This document shows, in pieces, positions 17,052-24,233 of a stretch of 64,000 nt of DNA. The position numbers and the translations under genes were made by a program. Under the pieces are notes generated by a model that saw nothing but the letters and a program-made list of their open reading frames with translations, had not been told where the DNA came from and did no database searches. The stretch is from Epilithonimonas lactis (GTDB taxonomy: Bacteria > Bacteroidota > Bacteroidia > Flavobacteriales > Weeksellaceae), in NCBI RefSeq assembly GCF_900110605.1, contig NZ_FOFI01000003.1, positions 744,001 to 808,000 on the forward strand, given 5' to 3'. Each line of letters starts with the position of its first letter. The stretch's first letter is position 1.

Positions 17052-18287
17052 CTAAAAAATTACAACAATTTCCTTATTAGTAAATTTTTGCTTCAATTCC
17101 ATCATATCCTCACTGACTTTTTTATCAAGTATTTTCGCATAATGCTGTGTTGTCTTAATGCTCTTGTGACCTAGCATTTTACTAACACTTTCAATGGAAA
17201 CCCCATTAGATAAAGTTATCGTTGTTGCAAAGGTATGTCGTGCAATATGATAGGTCAATTCTTTGTTAATTCCGCACAGGTCGGCAATCTCCTTAAGATA
17301 TGCATTCATCTTTTGATTACTCAGAATAGGCAGCAACTTTCCATTATTAAGACATACTGGATGATTTTTGTATTTTTCAATAATTTTCTCTGTTTGAGAA
17401 AGTAAGGGAATATTAGAAGTAGTTTTAGTTTTCTGACGTTTTGTATAAATCCATTGAGAGCCATCAAGTCCCAAATTGATATTTTGATATGTTAGTTTTT
17501 GAGTATCAATGTACGCTAGTCCGGTGAAACAGCTGAACAGAAAAATATCTCTTACCAAAGACAATCTCTCATTTTTAAAATCTTTGGCAAAAAGTACTTC
17601 TATCTCCTTTTCATTAAGGAACATTCTTGTCACTTCATTAAACTTAGAATGATAGTTCATAAAAGGATCTCTTTCCATCCATCCATTTGCAAGACAGATA
17701 CGTATAATCTTACCAAAATTCTTGATATATTTTACTGCAGAATTATTATTACAGGATCTTTCAGTCCTTAAAAAAAATTCAAAATCGTTTAGAAAAGCAT
17801 AATCGATCTTTTTTATTTCAATGTCGGTAATACTATATTTCCATTTCAAAAAATCTTTGGTATGTTTCAGACAGGTCTTATAACGGGTTAACGTTCCTTG
17901 GGCAAATTCTTTGTCTATAAGTTTCTCCATTCGATCATTATGATCCTGAAAAACGGGAATGAGTGTTCGGGTTATTCTACCTCTACCTACTAACTTATTC
18001 TTAATAGCCTCAGAAGTTACGGCTTCCTTATCTCTGATTAATTCGTGATAGGTATCGTAAACTTTTTGCTCAAATGTTTTCAAATAATAATTAAGGGATC
18101 TGCATTCTTCCGAAGAGCCACTAACCTTCTGCATTGCAGAATTCCATTTCGTAGGCTTTACTGTACGCTTTGTGCTTATTTCGGTTATTTTGCCGTCGAT
18201 GGTAATCCGCAAATAAATAGGAGACTCTCCTACAGAATTGATTTTCGATTTCTTCACATAGAAAAGTAAATTGAATGTCTTGTTCAT
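17052..18287 (-). CDS. tyrosine recombinase (integrase) of an integrative element
   Basis: 411 residues, with the Bacteroidota layout: an N-terminal arm-binding domain (about 1-100), a SAM-like core-binding domain (about 105-210) and a catalytic domain (about 215-395). The catalytic set is visible as the first Arg in the SLVRDIFLFSCFTGLAY region, H-I-A-R-H-T-F (HxxR), L-G-H-K-S and the nucleophile Tyr in T-T-Q-H-Y-A-K. Such enzymes integrate elements into tRNA genes. The gene starts 248 bp from the 3' end of tRNA-Asp, which is the usual place of an island integrase. Confidence 0.92.
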   Translation of the reverse strand: MNKTFNLLFYVKKSKINSVGESPIYLRITIDGKITEISTKRTVKPTKWNSAMQKVSGSSEECRSLNYYLKTFEQKVYDTYHELIRDKEAVTSEAIKNKLVGRGRITRTLIPVFQDHNDRMEKLIDKEFAQGTLTRYKTCLKHTKDFLKWKYSITDIEIKKIDYAFLNDFEFFLRTERSCNNNSAVKYIKNFGKIIRICLANGWMERDPFMNYHSKFNEVTRMFLNEKEIEVLFAKDFKNERLSLVRDIFLFSCFTGLAYIDTQKLTYQNINLGLDGSQWIYTKRQKTKTTSNIPLLSQTEKIIEKYKNHPVCLNNGKLLPILSNQKMNAYLKEIADLCGINKELTYHIARHTFATTITLSNGVSIESVSKMLGHKSIKTTQHYAKILDKKVSEDMMELKQKFTNKEIVVIF

Positions 18288-18412
18288 ATCGTTTAGCTTT
18301 TGAGATTTAAAATTAACCTTAGTAAAAACTTAACACAAGATGTTCAGTTGCTGAACCAGCTGCTGAAAAGGGTTTGTCTGAATTTCCAGTGACCTTTTTA
18401 ACCTATTTCAAC

Positions 18413-18434
18413 AGGTCACTGAATAGGTCACTTT
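18413..18434 (+). repeat. arm-like repeat, copy 1 (left of tRNA-Asp)
   Basis: Two AGGTCAC units in direct orientation 12 bp apart within a 22-bp unit, with an inverted GTGACCT at 18389-18395. The same 22-bp unit with one mismatch recurs at 18714-18735. Paired heptamers close to an integrase gene and an att core look like integrase arm-binding sites. Confidence 0.55.
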
Positions 18435-18475
18435 CAGATTATGCTTTTTTAGTTCTCTTTGAACAGACATAAAAC

Positions 18476-18511
18476 AAAAAAAGCTTTAAAACATACGTTT
18501 TAAAGCTTTTT
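18476..18511 (-). terminator. terminator of tRNA-Asp
   Basis: AAAAAGCTTTAAAAC and its complement flank a 4-base loop (ATAC), followed by T residues on the minus strand. It lies 24 bp beyond the tRNA 3' end. Confidence 0.75.
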
Positions 18512-18532
18512 GTACTACTTTGATATTGTAGT

Positions 18533-18550
18533 TGCGATCCGGACGGGACT
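18533..18550. repeat. 18-bp att-like direct repeat, copy 1 (tRNA-Asp 3' end)
   Basis: TGCGATCCGGACGGGACT covers the 3' acceptor strand and part of the T arm of tRNA-Asp and is repeated perfectly at 18640-18657. tRNA 3' ends are the usual attB cores of tyrosine recombinases, and the integrase gene is adjacent. Confidence 0.7.
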
Positions 18551-18608
18551 CGAACCCGCGACCTCCGCCGTGACAGGGCGGCATTCTAACCAGCTGAACT
18601 ACCGGATC
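18535..18608 (-). tRNA. tRNA-Asp (anticodon GTC)
   Basis: A 74-nt cloverleaf on the minus strand: acceptor stem GATCCGG/CCGGATC, D arm with AGCTGGTTAGA, anticodon arm CCGCC-CTGTCAC-GGCGG giving anticodon GTC, T loop GGTTCGAGTCC and discriminator G. The genomic 3' extension is CAA, so CCA is not encoded. The gene is intact and marks the junction with the integrase-bearing segment to its left. Confidence 0.95.
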
Positions 18609-18639
18609 AATTTTTTGAAAAGTAATTGATAAAACTTTA

Positions 18640-18657
18640 TGCGATCCGGACGGGACT
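18640..18657. repeat. 18-bp att-like direct repeat, copy 2
   Basis: A perfect copy of the tRNA-Asp 3' end lying 32 bp upstream of the intact tRNA (minus-strand sense), with no other tRNA sequence attached. It looks like the 3' fragment left at the left boundary of an element lying to the right, or the remnant of a tandem tRNA-Asp. Confidence 0.65.
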
Positions 18658-18713
18658 TGTTATTTTTTCAAAAAAGCCCTATCCATAAGCTTTATATTGT
18701 TCTCTTGTCTAAG

Positions 18714-18735
18714 AGGTCACCGAATAGGTCACTTT
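18714..18735 (+). repeat. arm-like repeat, copy 2 (right of tRNA-Asp)
   Basis: A unit with 21 of 22 bases identical to the one at 18413-18434, again two AGGTCAC heptamers 12 bp apart. It sits 56 bp beyond the second att-like repeat. Repeats on both outer sides of the two cores fit the two arms of an attP region. Confidence 0.55.
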
Positions 18736-18876
18736 TTTAAACAATCTAGAGATCGTCGTTTTTACTGTTGCAAAGATATAGATTTATTTATTTTTTGCAA
18801 ATAAATTTGATCTTTTCTTTCGCAACATATTATAAACAATAGATTTTCAGATACTAAAATTTAAAAAGCATACGAG

Positions 18877-19929
18877 TCAATCAACCAAAGAAATCTTCCT
18901 GAGCTTTTTTTCTACAGCTAGATTATTTTTCAAAGCTAAAAATCCTTCCTTAAGATCCAGATAAGGAAAACCCGTTTCGTGGTTTTTTCTACTGATTTCT
19001 GCCATTATTTTCCAGTGTTTGGTGATTTCTTTCCAAGCAAAAAATAAGGAGTGTTTTGGGTCGTACATATGTGTTGGTTCGCTTTTAGCACCGTTTATTT
19101 CTATGATTTTAAAGCTTGTACCTTCTTGTAATAGTTCCAAATTTTCATGCATAACATCAAGCCTTCCGAAATAAAAACCATTCACTTTTGTACAAATTTC
19201 ATCTATTTTTTGCTCTAATTTTCCAGTAACTTCACTTGAAACATCAATAAACTTTGCACCCCTCGTATGACTTCCAAACGGAATGAGAATAATTTCCTCA
19301 TTTTCAGGAATTATTTCCTGCATCCCATTTACCATTTTTTGTTCTATGGCTTTGATTTGGAAGGCACTTCTCGGATTTTCCAGCACCAGTTCTCTCAAGG
19401 TTTTTTCACCATTTCCTTTTACGGATAGAAATTCTTTTTTCACCATTCCTGTGATTTTTCCTGATTTTTGGTCTGGAAATCTGTGGTAAAAAATGCCGAC
19501 TTCATTCTGATAATTTATTTTTTCCTGAATCAGAAAATCGCAATCGCTGTTGTTCTGATAATCTTCCAATTCATTTAAATCTTCGAGCTGAACAACTCCT
19601 AAACCTTTCAATCCGATGTTTGGTTTTACAATAACAGGAAAGTTAATGACTTGTGATTTTAATTCAGATAAAATCTTCTGAAATGGGATTTCTGAGGAAG
19701 CAAAAATGGTTTTCGGAATCCAGTTTTTGGGAATCAAATCGTAGATTTCTTTTTTGCTTTCCATCGCCATTCCGCCATATTTTATAGAAGGATTCGCACC
19801 GTGGAAGAACAACAGTGTTCTTGCTTTATATGCACAGTACAGCCAAACCGGAAAAAGCGGCAGGTAAATGGAAAAAGTAGACCAGTATTCCCAATGTGCA
19901 ATTTTATGAAGGCGATGTTTGAGTTTCAT
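18877..19929 (-). CDS. ATP-grasp domain protein
   Basis: 350 residues. The ATP-grasp core is seen as F-P-V-I-V-K-P-N-I-G-L-K-G-L-G-V-V (about 97-113) and, near 260-285, G-R-L-D-V-M-H ... K-I-I-E-I-N-G-A, the Mg-ATP ligand region of D-Ala-D-Ala-ligase-like enzymes. The family makes carboxylate-amine or related bonds using ATP; the substrates are unknown here. A hydrophobic stretch near 18-38 suggests membrane association. Its start lies inside the end of the NRDE gene (26-bp overlap), so the two are translationally linked. Confidence 0.82.
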   Translation of the reverse strand: MKLKHRLHKIAHWEYWSTFSIYLPLFPVWLYCAYKARTLLFFHGANPSIKYGGMAMESKKEIYDLIPKNWIPKTIFASSEIPFQKILSELKSQVINFPVIVKPNIGLKGLGVVQLEDLNELEDYQNNSDCDFLIQEKINYQNEVGIFYHRFPDQKSGKITGMVKKEFLSVKGNGEKTLRELVLENPRSAFQIKAIEQKMVNGMQEIIPENEEIILIPFGSHTRGAKFIDVSSEVTGKLEQKIDEICTKVNGFYFGRLDVMHENLELLQEGTSFKIIEINGAKSEPTHMYDPKHSLFFAWKEITKHWKIMAEISRKNHETGFPYLDLKEGFLALKNNLAVEKKLRKISLVD

Positions 19930-20614
19930 TTTTAAGGGAAATTTTTTCGGGTTTTGAATCTGGGTTCAGTCGGTCGTAATGTTTCAGTGTCATTTCATCG
20001 GAAATAACGAGCTGTGTCGTACTGATGGTTTGTATCGTATTTTGCCTTTTGATAGTAATTCCGTTTTCCAGATCATCGGTTTTCTGATGGTGGAAATCTA
20101 AAATATCTTCATCGGAAATCTTCTCGTTTTGCAGAAATTTCTGAAAAATTTGTTCCCTTTTTTCTCTTGCCGATTTATCATACAATGTTGCGGAAGACCA
20201 AATATGTGGACAATTTATATCTAACATTTTAAAATATTTTCCACTTCCATCCCAACGAAATTCTGCCAGTTGGTTTTCCTGAAAAATGACCAGTGTAAAA
20301 GGTTCAATGTTTTCCAAATCAATTAATTCCATTGACTTGAAAATGTTCTCTTCCTCTATCAAATCCAAAACAATCAGTCCTCGGCTTTTCTGGTAATTCG
20401 TTTTTTCCGGATGATTTTCAAAAGCACCGTTTAATAAAATTAGGGCATTTCCGCTTTCGGAAACCGCAAACCAAGTTCCGTTTTTGGTGGCATCTTTCGG
20501 ATAAAAAACACCTTTTTCACTATGGATTTCTTGTGCAGAACGATTGGGTTTTTCGTCCCGGTTGGAAGTCAGAACAATTTTATTTTTAAGCGGAAAATAC
20601 GTTACAGTACACAT
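19904..20614 (-). CDS. NRDE family protein (TANGO2-like)
   Basis: 236 residues starting M-C-T-V-T-Y and carrying S-N-R-D-E-K-P-N-R at about 17-25, the signature of the NRDE/TANGO2 family, which belongs to the Ntn-hydrolase fold (N-terminal Cys2 after Met removal). The biochemical role in bacteria is not settled. It follows the DinB-like gene without a gap and overlaps the ATP-grasp gene, as part of a minus-strand run from about 23.4 to 18.9 kb. Confidence 0.88.
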   Translation of the reverse strand: MCTVTYFPLKNKIVLTSNRDEKPNRSAQEIHSEKGVFYPKDATKNGTWFAVSESGNALILLNGAFENHPEKTNYQKSRGLIVLDLIEEENIFKSMELIDLENIEPFTLVIFQENQLAEFRWDGSGKYFKMLDINCPHIWSSATLYDKSAREKREQIFQKFLQNEKISDEDILDFHHQKTDDLENGITIKRQNTIQTISTTQLVISDEMTLKHYDRLNPDSKPEKISLKNETQTSPS

Positions 20615-21124
20615 TTAGTTTAAATTTTGAGTTTCTCTGTATTGAATCGTTGAAGGGGCAATTCCGAAATTTTTGTTGAGTAAATGACTCATTTTCATTT
20701 CATTAAAAGCTACTTTTATCAATGCTTGATGATGAATGCAATGCTCAATATTGTACAATAATTCCCGATAGAAATTAGTCGGAATTTCTAAAGAAACAGT
20801 TCCTACGGTTTGCTTTAAAATTAAATTTTTGTTCGGCAAATCGATGTTGGAAAGTATTTCGAAAATCACTTCCATCGCTTTTTCAGGATTTTTTTCTAAT
20901 TCCAGATTTCTTTGTCTTTCGTCATAATTAATCTGATTCGTATGATAAGAGTTCCGTAAAATTTCCAGAAACTCAATAATGTGTCTCGTGTGTCCACCAA
21001 TCGTAGAATTGTCTAAAGATGGAATTTGATGAGTGTATATTTCTGTTGAAACTTTTTGCAAAAGCTCTTGTTGCTCGGTAAGAATCTCGTGTAAGATGAC
21101 ATAAACCGATTCGTCTTTATTCAT
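20615..21124 (-). CDS. DinB-superfamily protein
   Basis: 169 residues, helical, with the metal-binding histidine pattern of DinB/YfiT four-helix bundles: G-G-H-T-R-H near 45, then I-E-H-C-I-H-H-Q near 130-137. Some members are thiol transferases using bacillithiol or other thiols; the reaction here is unknown. Its ATG overlaps the stop of the upstream DoxX gene by 4 bp. Confidence 0.8.
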   Translation of the reverse strand: MNKDESVYVILHEILTEQQELLQKVSTEIYTHQIPSLDNSTIGGHTRHIIEFLEILRNSYHTNQINYDERQRNLELEKNPEKAMEVIFEILSNIDLPNKNLILKQTVGTVSLEIPTNFYRELLYNIEHCIHHQALIKVAFNEMKMSHLLNKNFGIAPSTIQYRETQNLN

Positions 21125-21486
21125 ACTTTAGCTTTTTTAAATTTAAACAGAAGAATTACACAAAAAACAAGAACGGTAAGCGCAAGATAAAATAATTTTC
21201 CGCCATCGTCATTGGTGTCAATTCCTAGAATGAAAATGTGTGAGGCAATTGCTCCAATCATCGTTACAAATCCCAGAACAGCTCCCCAAAAAGTGGTTTT
21301 CGGGTTCAGAATCAAAACTGCAGTGATGAGTTCCAGAATACCTGAAAAAATTCTTCCAAATGGTTCTGCGTGAAGTTTAGAAAAAATAGCAACAGAATCA
21401 GGATGTGCCGTAAACTTAAAATACAATGTTTGCAGTAAAATAACGGCGGGAATTAATCTTAATGCCCAATTGATATAGTTTTTCAT
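21121..21486 (-). CDS. DoxX-like membrane protein
   Basis: 121 residues with four membrane segments (about 7-24, 45-62, 67-90 and 97-114). The opening N-W-A-L-R-L-I-P-A and the L-Q-T-L-Y-F-K-F segment match DoxX/DoxD-like proteins, which are often linked to redox or thiosulfate metabolism. The exact function is unknown. It overlaps the DinB-like gene by 4 bp and is 10 bp from the DM13 gene. Confidence 0.8.
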   Translation of the reverse strand: MKNYINWALRLIPAVILLQTLYFKFTAHPDSVAIFSKLHAEPFGRIFSGILELITAVLILNPKTTFWGAVLGFVTMIGAIASHIFILGIDTNDDGGKLFYLALTVLVFCVILLFKFKKAKV

Positions 21487-21496
21487 CGTTTTATAA

Positions 21497-21928
21497 TTAT
21501 TTTTTTTCTAATAAGGCGTAAGAAAACAGATGATTGTATTGTTGACAATGAACGACTGCGTATTTGTACTCATCGAAGTTTACGGAACCCGTAAAAGTGT
21601 AGGTTTGTCCGCCGTTCACAGATTTTAGCAAGCCCAAAGAAATAAACTGCGACGGTTCCTGTTCTTTGCTTACACAAACGTATAAATCCGGACCGTTGCT
21701 AACCGTGAAACCATCATTAAAAACCAAAGTATAAATTCCGTTTTTTTCATAGATTTCGGCTTTTCCGTTGACGTTATTTCCGTAAGGTCCCTGAATAAAA
21801 TTTCCGGAATATTTCAGAGTAGCATTTTCGGGAGCCATTTCCATTAAATCTTCTGTTGCGGTGTTTTCTCTGATGCAGGAAACTAAGAGAAGAGAAGAGA
21901 AAATAAAGGTGATCATTGTTTTCATCAT
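21497..21928 (-). CDS. DM13-domain lipoprotein
   Basis: 143 residues (142 if the second Met is used). Lipobox L-V-S-C near 17 and a DM13 domain from about 38, with Y-S-G-N-F, the N-D-G-F and G-P-D-L-Y-V-C-V-S motifs and the conserved C-terminal V-V-H-C-Q-Q-Y-N-H-L-F. DM13 is a predicted redox/electron-transfer domain with a near-invariant cysteine, here Cys in LYVCVS. It lies between DoxX and a YHS protein; a joint envelope redox or metal role is plausible but not shown. Confidence 0.85.
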   Translation of the reverse strand: MMKTMITFIFSSLLLVSCIRENTATEDLMEMAPENATLKYSGNFIQGPYGNNVNGKAEIYEKNGIYTLVFNDGFTVSNGPDLYVCVSKEQEPSQFISLGLLKSVNGGQTYTFTGSVNFDEYKYAVVHCQQYNHLFSYALLEKK

Positions 21929-21947
21929 TTTAATTTTTTAGTAATAA

Positions 21948-22397
21948 TTAATTGGTCAGTTTCTTCCAGTTTTGGTCTGCGCTTTTTTTCAGTTTGACTT
22001 CGTTCTTATTCCACGAAGTCAGCGTATTGTTGAAGAATTTATTGTAGAACAGATGCGTTTTTCCGTCAATTATTTTAAAAGTCGTAGGATTGATTTCCAC
22101 TTTTTCGCCATAATCTCCCAATGCAAAAGCGCACCAACCGCCGTAAACAGGTTCGTATTTGGCTGGATCTTTTTTGAGGAGTTCTTTGTTCTTTTCCGAA
22201 GAAGTATAATAAATGGCTCCGTTTACATTAACTGCGAATTCTTTTTTACCTTTTACCGCTTTTTTCTGTTCGATGTAAGAAACAGGATCATACCCCTGAA
22301 TTGCCAGTTTGTTTTCTAAATTTCGGTGTTCATTTTTTTGAGCCAATACAAAAAAAGGAAGCAGAAAAACGAGAATGAGTGTAAATATATTTTTCAT
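21948..22397 (-). CDS. YHS-domain protein, exported
   Basis: 149 residues with a signal peptide (about 1-19, ending L-A-Q). The YHS core is recognised from G-Y-D-P-V-S-Y-I, through Y-Y-T-S-S-E-K-N-K-E-L-L, to Y-G-G-W-C-A-F-A-L near 88-96. YHS domains bind metals, often copper. The C-terminal region (K-T-H-L-F-Y-N-K-F) is typical of the exported subgroup. It is 10 bp downstream of the redoxin fragment. Confidence 0.87.
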   Translation of the reverse strand: MKNIFTLILVFLLPFFVLAQKNEHRNLENKLAIQGYDPVSYIEQKKAVKGKKEFAVNVNGAIYYTSSEKNKELLKKDPAKYEPVYGGWCAFALGDYGEKVEINPTTFKIIDGKTHLFYNKFFNNTLTSWNKNEVKLKKSADQNWKKLTN

Positions 22398-22407
22398 AAT
22401 TTTTAAA

Positions 22408-22851
22408 TTAAAGTTGTTTTAAAATATCTTCCAATGAAGCTCTTTCTTTATAATCAGGATTGAAATGTCTCCAGATAATTTTTTGATTTTCATCTAAAAT
22501 GTAGGTCGCAGAAACTGGTAATCTTCCAGACTCATCGGAACGGCTTTTCTTGAAATCATCTCCTAAATGTTTTTCGTAGAAATCAATCGTTTTCTTTTCT
22601 GGTGTGTAAAGCACATCAAAAAGTTCAGCAATTTTGTAGTTTTCATCATACAAAACGGAATATGAGGTTTTGGTTTTGCTGATGGTTTTCTCTATAAATT
22701 CAGGCTTTTCGGGAGAAATGATTACCAATCTTGCGTTTTTAGATTGTAATTCGGGAGCAAGATTTTGAAGACTTTCGATGTATTTGTTACAGTACGGACA
22801 CCATTGTCCACGAATGAAAACCAGCACGGTTTTCTTTTTTTCTGCCGACAA
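22408..22851 (-). CDS. redoxin (AhpC/TSA-like) domain, frameshifted from the thioredoxin ORF upstream
   Basis: 148 residues beginning only at a TTG, so no ATG supports an independent start. W17-C18-P-Y-C21 in the V-L-V-F-I-R-G-Q-W-C context identifies a peroxiredoxin-like/redoxin domain. The overlapping frame of the upstream gene reaches the same place and would continue directly into this domain if the A5 run at 22859-22863 (T on the plus strand) had one more base. Therefore it is probably the C-terminal half of one two-domain protein split by a frameshift or by a homopolymer error. Confidence 0.75.
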   Translation of the reverse strand: MSAEKKKTVLVFIRGQWCPYCNKYIESLQNLAPELQSKNARLVIISPEKPEFIEKTISKTKTSYSVLYDENYKIAELFDVLYTPEKKTIDFYEKHLGDDFKKSRSDESGRLPVSATYILDENQKIIWRHFNPDYKERASLEDILKQL

Positions 22852-23369
22852 GGAGAAGTTTTTGTTAAATTGATCTTTTGCTGTAAATTGGAAATAGTTT
22901 CGCCCACCATTTTTCCCTTTACCTCATCTAATGTTGGTGTTTCTTTATTTGCGGATTTCTTTTTAAGAACCGATTGTCCTACATTCAGAAATTGAGTTGC
23001 GTTGTAATATCCATATTCGTACTGCACCAATTCGCCGTTTTGGTCTAGGAAAAGAAAGGAAGGATAATTAACAATTTTGAATTTTTTTGCAAGTTCTGTC
23101 CCTTCTTTTTCAGCATCAATATAAAGGCTGATGAAATTTTTATTGAAAAATTCTCCCAGTTCAGGATTCGGAAACGTATTCTTTTTCATCAGTTTGCACG
23201 GACCGCACCAAGTTGTGTACAGATCGATGAAGATGAGTTTATTTTCCTGTTGTGCCAGTTTTTTGGCTTCATCTAAATTTTTAGCCTGAAAATCGATTCC
23301 GGTTTTGCTTTGTGCGGAAAACGAAATGGCAACTAAGAAAAAGAATGTATAAATTATTTTTGTGAACAT
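22722..23369 (-). CDS. exported thioredoxin-like protein (frameshifted N-terminal half)
   Basis: Signal peptide at about 1-19, then a DsbD-gamma/thioredoxin-like domain with W54-C55-G-P-C58 and cis-Pro in Y-P-S-F near 100. The last about 45 residues (after Q-K-I-N-L-T-K) are basic, Cys-containing and unlike any domain. They arise from the out-of-frame reading of the redoxin domain encoded at 22408-22851. A single-base insertion gives one protein of about 320 residues with two CxxC domains. Expected role: envelope disulfide reduction or peroxide defence. Confidence 0.78.
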   Translation of the reverse strand: MFTKIIYTFFFLVAISFSAQSKTGIDFQAKNLDEAKKLAQQENKLIFIDLYTTWCGPCKLMKKNTFPNPELGEFFNKNFISLYIDAEKEGTELAKKFKIVNYPSFLFLDQNGELVQYEYGYYNATQFLNVGQSVLKKKSANKETPTLDEVKGKMVGETISNLQQKINLTKTSPCRQKKRKPCWFSFVDNGVRTVTNTSKVFKILLPNYNLKTQDW

Positions 23370-24025
23370 AAGATAAAGTATTTACTATGAAGTTCCCAAA
23401 AACAAAAAAAATCACCCTGTGAAAAGGTGATTTTTTTAACAATTCTATTTAAAGTATTGATAATCAGTTTAAAAATTATCTTATTTTTTTTTATTTTCCG
23501 GATTTGCTCTACACATTTATGCTTTTGGTTTTGCGCATTGTGCTTGCTGGAATACTTGTATTTTTCCTGTATTTCTTCGATATTTTTATTCTTCATAAAA
23601 ATATCCTGGATGAGGTTTTGGCAGTGCGATGAGATTTCATTAATATAATCATTGAGTTTGTCCCAATAATCTCTCTCGTTTTCTATAGCTTGGTTGATTT
23701 CTTCTTTGTTTTCAAAATAATAGCTTTCGTGAATTTCCACAAAAAAGTTTCGGTTGCGTAATTTTTTCAACCACAGGTTTTTAGAAATTCCGGTGACGTA
23801 ATTGGCAAGACAGGTGTAAGCTTTGAAATCATCATCGTACAATTTCTCATACAAAATAATCAAAGCATCCTGAAAAACATCTTCCGCATCTTCCAGATTT
23901 CCTTTGTTTCCAAGAACAAATTTCCGTGTATAGCCAAAATATTTTTGATACAGAACACCAAAGGCAACATTATTGTCTTTCTGGAAATCTTCCACTGCTA
24001 AGGCGTTTGTTGTTCTCTTATTCAT
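23354..24025 (-). CDS. ECF-type RNA polymerase sigma factor (C-terminus probably altered)
   Basis: 223 residues. The region 2 helices contain F-G-V-L-Y-Q-K-Y and N-L-E-D-A-E-D-V-F-Q-D-A-L-I (about 42-55), and a region 4-like HTH lies at about 140-185. After R-K-I-K-K-N the frame runs through a strong terminator hairpin (23404-23437) and into the next gene, which is unlikely for a real C-terminus. One extra A in the A9 run at 23484-23492 would stop it at R-K-I-K-K-K. It probably controls the downstream envelope redox genes (inference from position). Confidence 0.78.
   Translation of the reverse strand: MNKRTTNALAVEDFQKDNNVAFGVLYQKYFGYTRKFVLGNKGNLEDAEDVFQDALIILYEKLYDDDFKAYTCLANYVTGISKNLWLKKLRNRNFFVEIHESYYFENKEEINQAIENERDYWDKLNDYINEISSHCQNLIQDIFMKNKNIEEIQEKYKYSSKHNAQNQKHKCVEQIRKIKKNKIIFKLIINTLNRIVKKITFSQGDFFCFWELHSKYFILCSQK
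23404..23437 (-). terminator. terminator after the sigma-factor gene
   Basis: On the minus strand ATCACC and GGTGAT form a stem flanked by A and T runs that extend the pairing, with a TTTTTTT tail. It overlaps the nominal 3' end of the sigma-factor frame, which suggests the coding region truly ends upstream of it. Confidence 0.65.
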
Positions 24026-24233
24026 ATCAATTGATAAGTTTGAAAATACAAAATATTTTTCTTAATGGCGACACGTATTAATTATGTTTTTTAACGACTT
24101 TAATTAATTCCTATCTAAGCATTCTTAATAGCAATTATTAACGGAATGAATTGATTAAATCAACTTAATGCTTATAAGAATTAATAAAATCTTCTATTCT
24201 ATGTTTTTATTCTTCTTCAATCAAAATTAAAAT

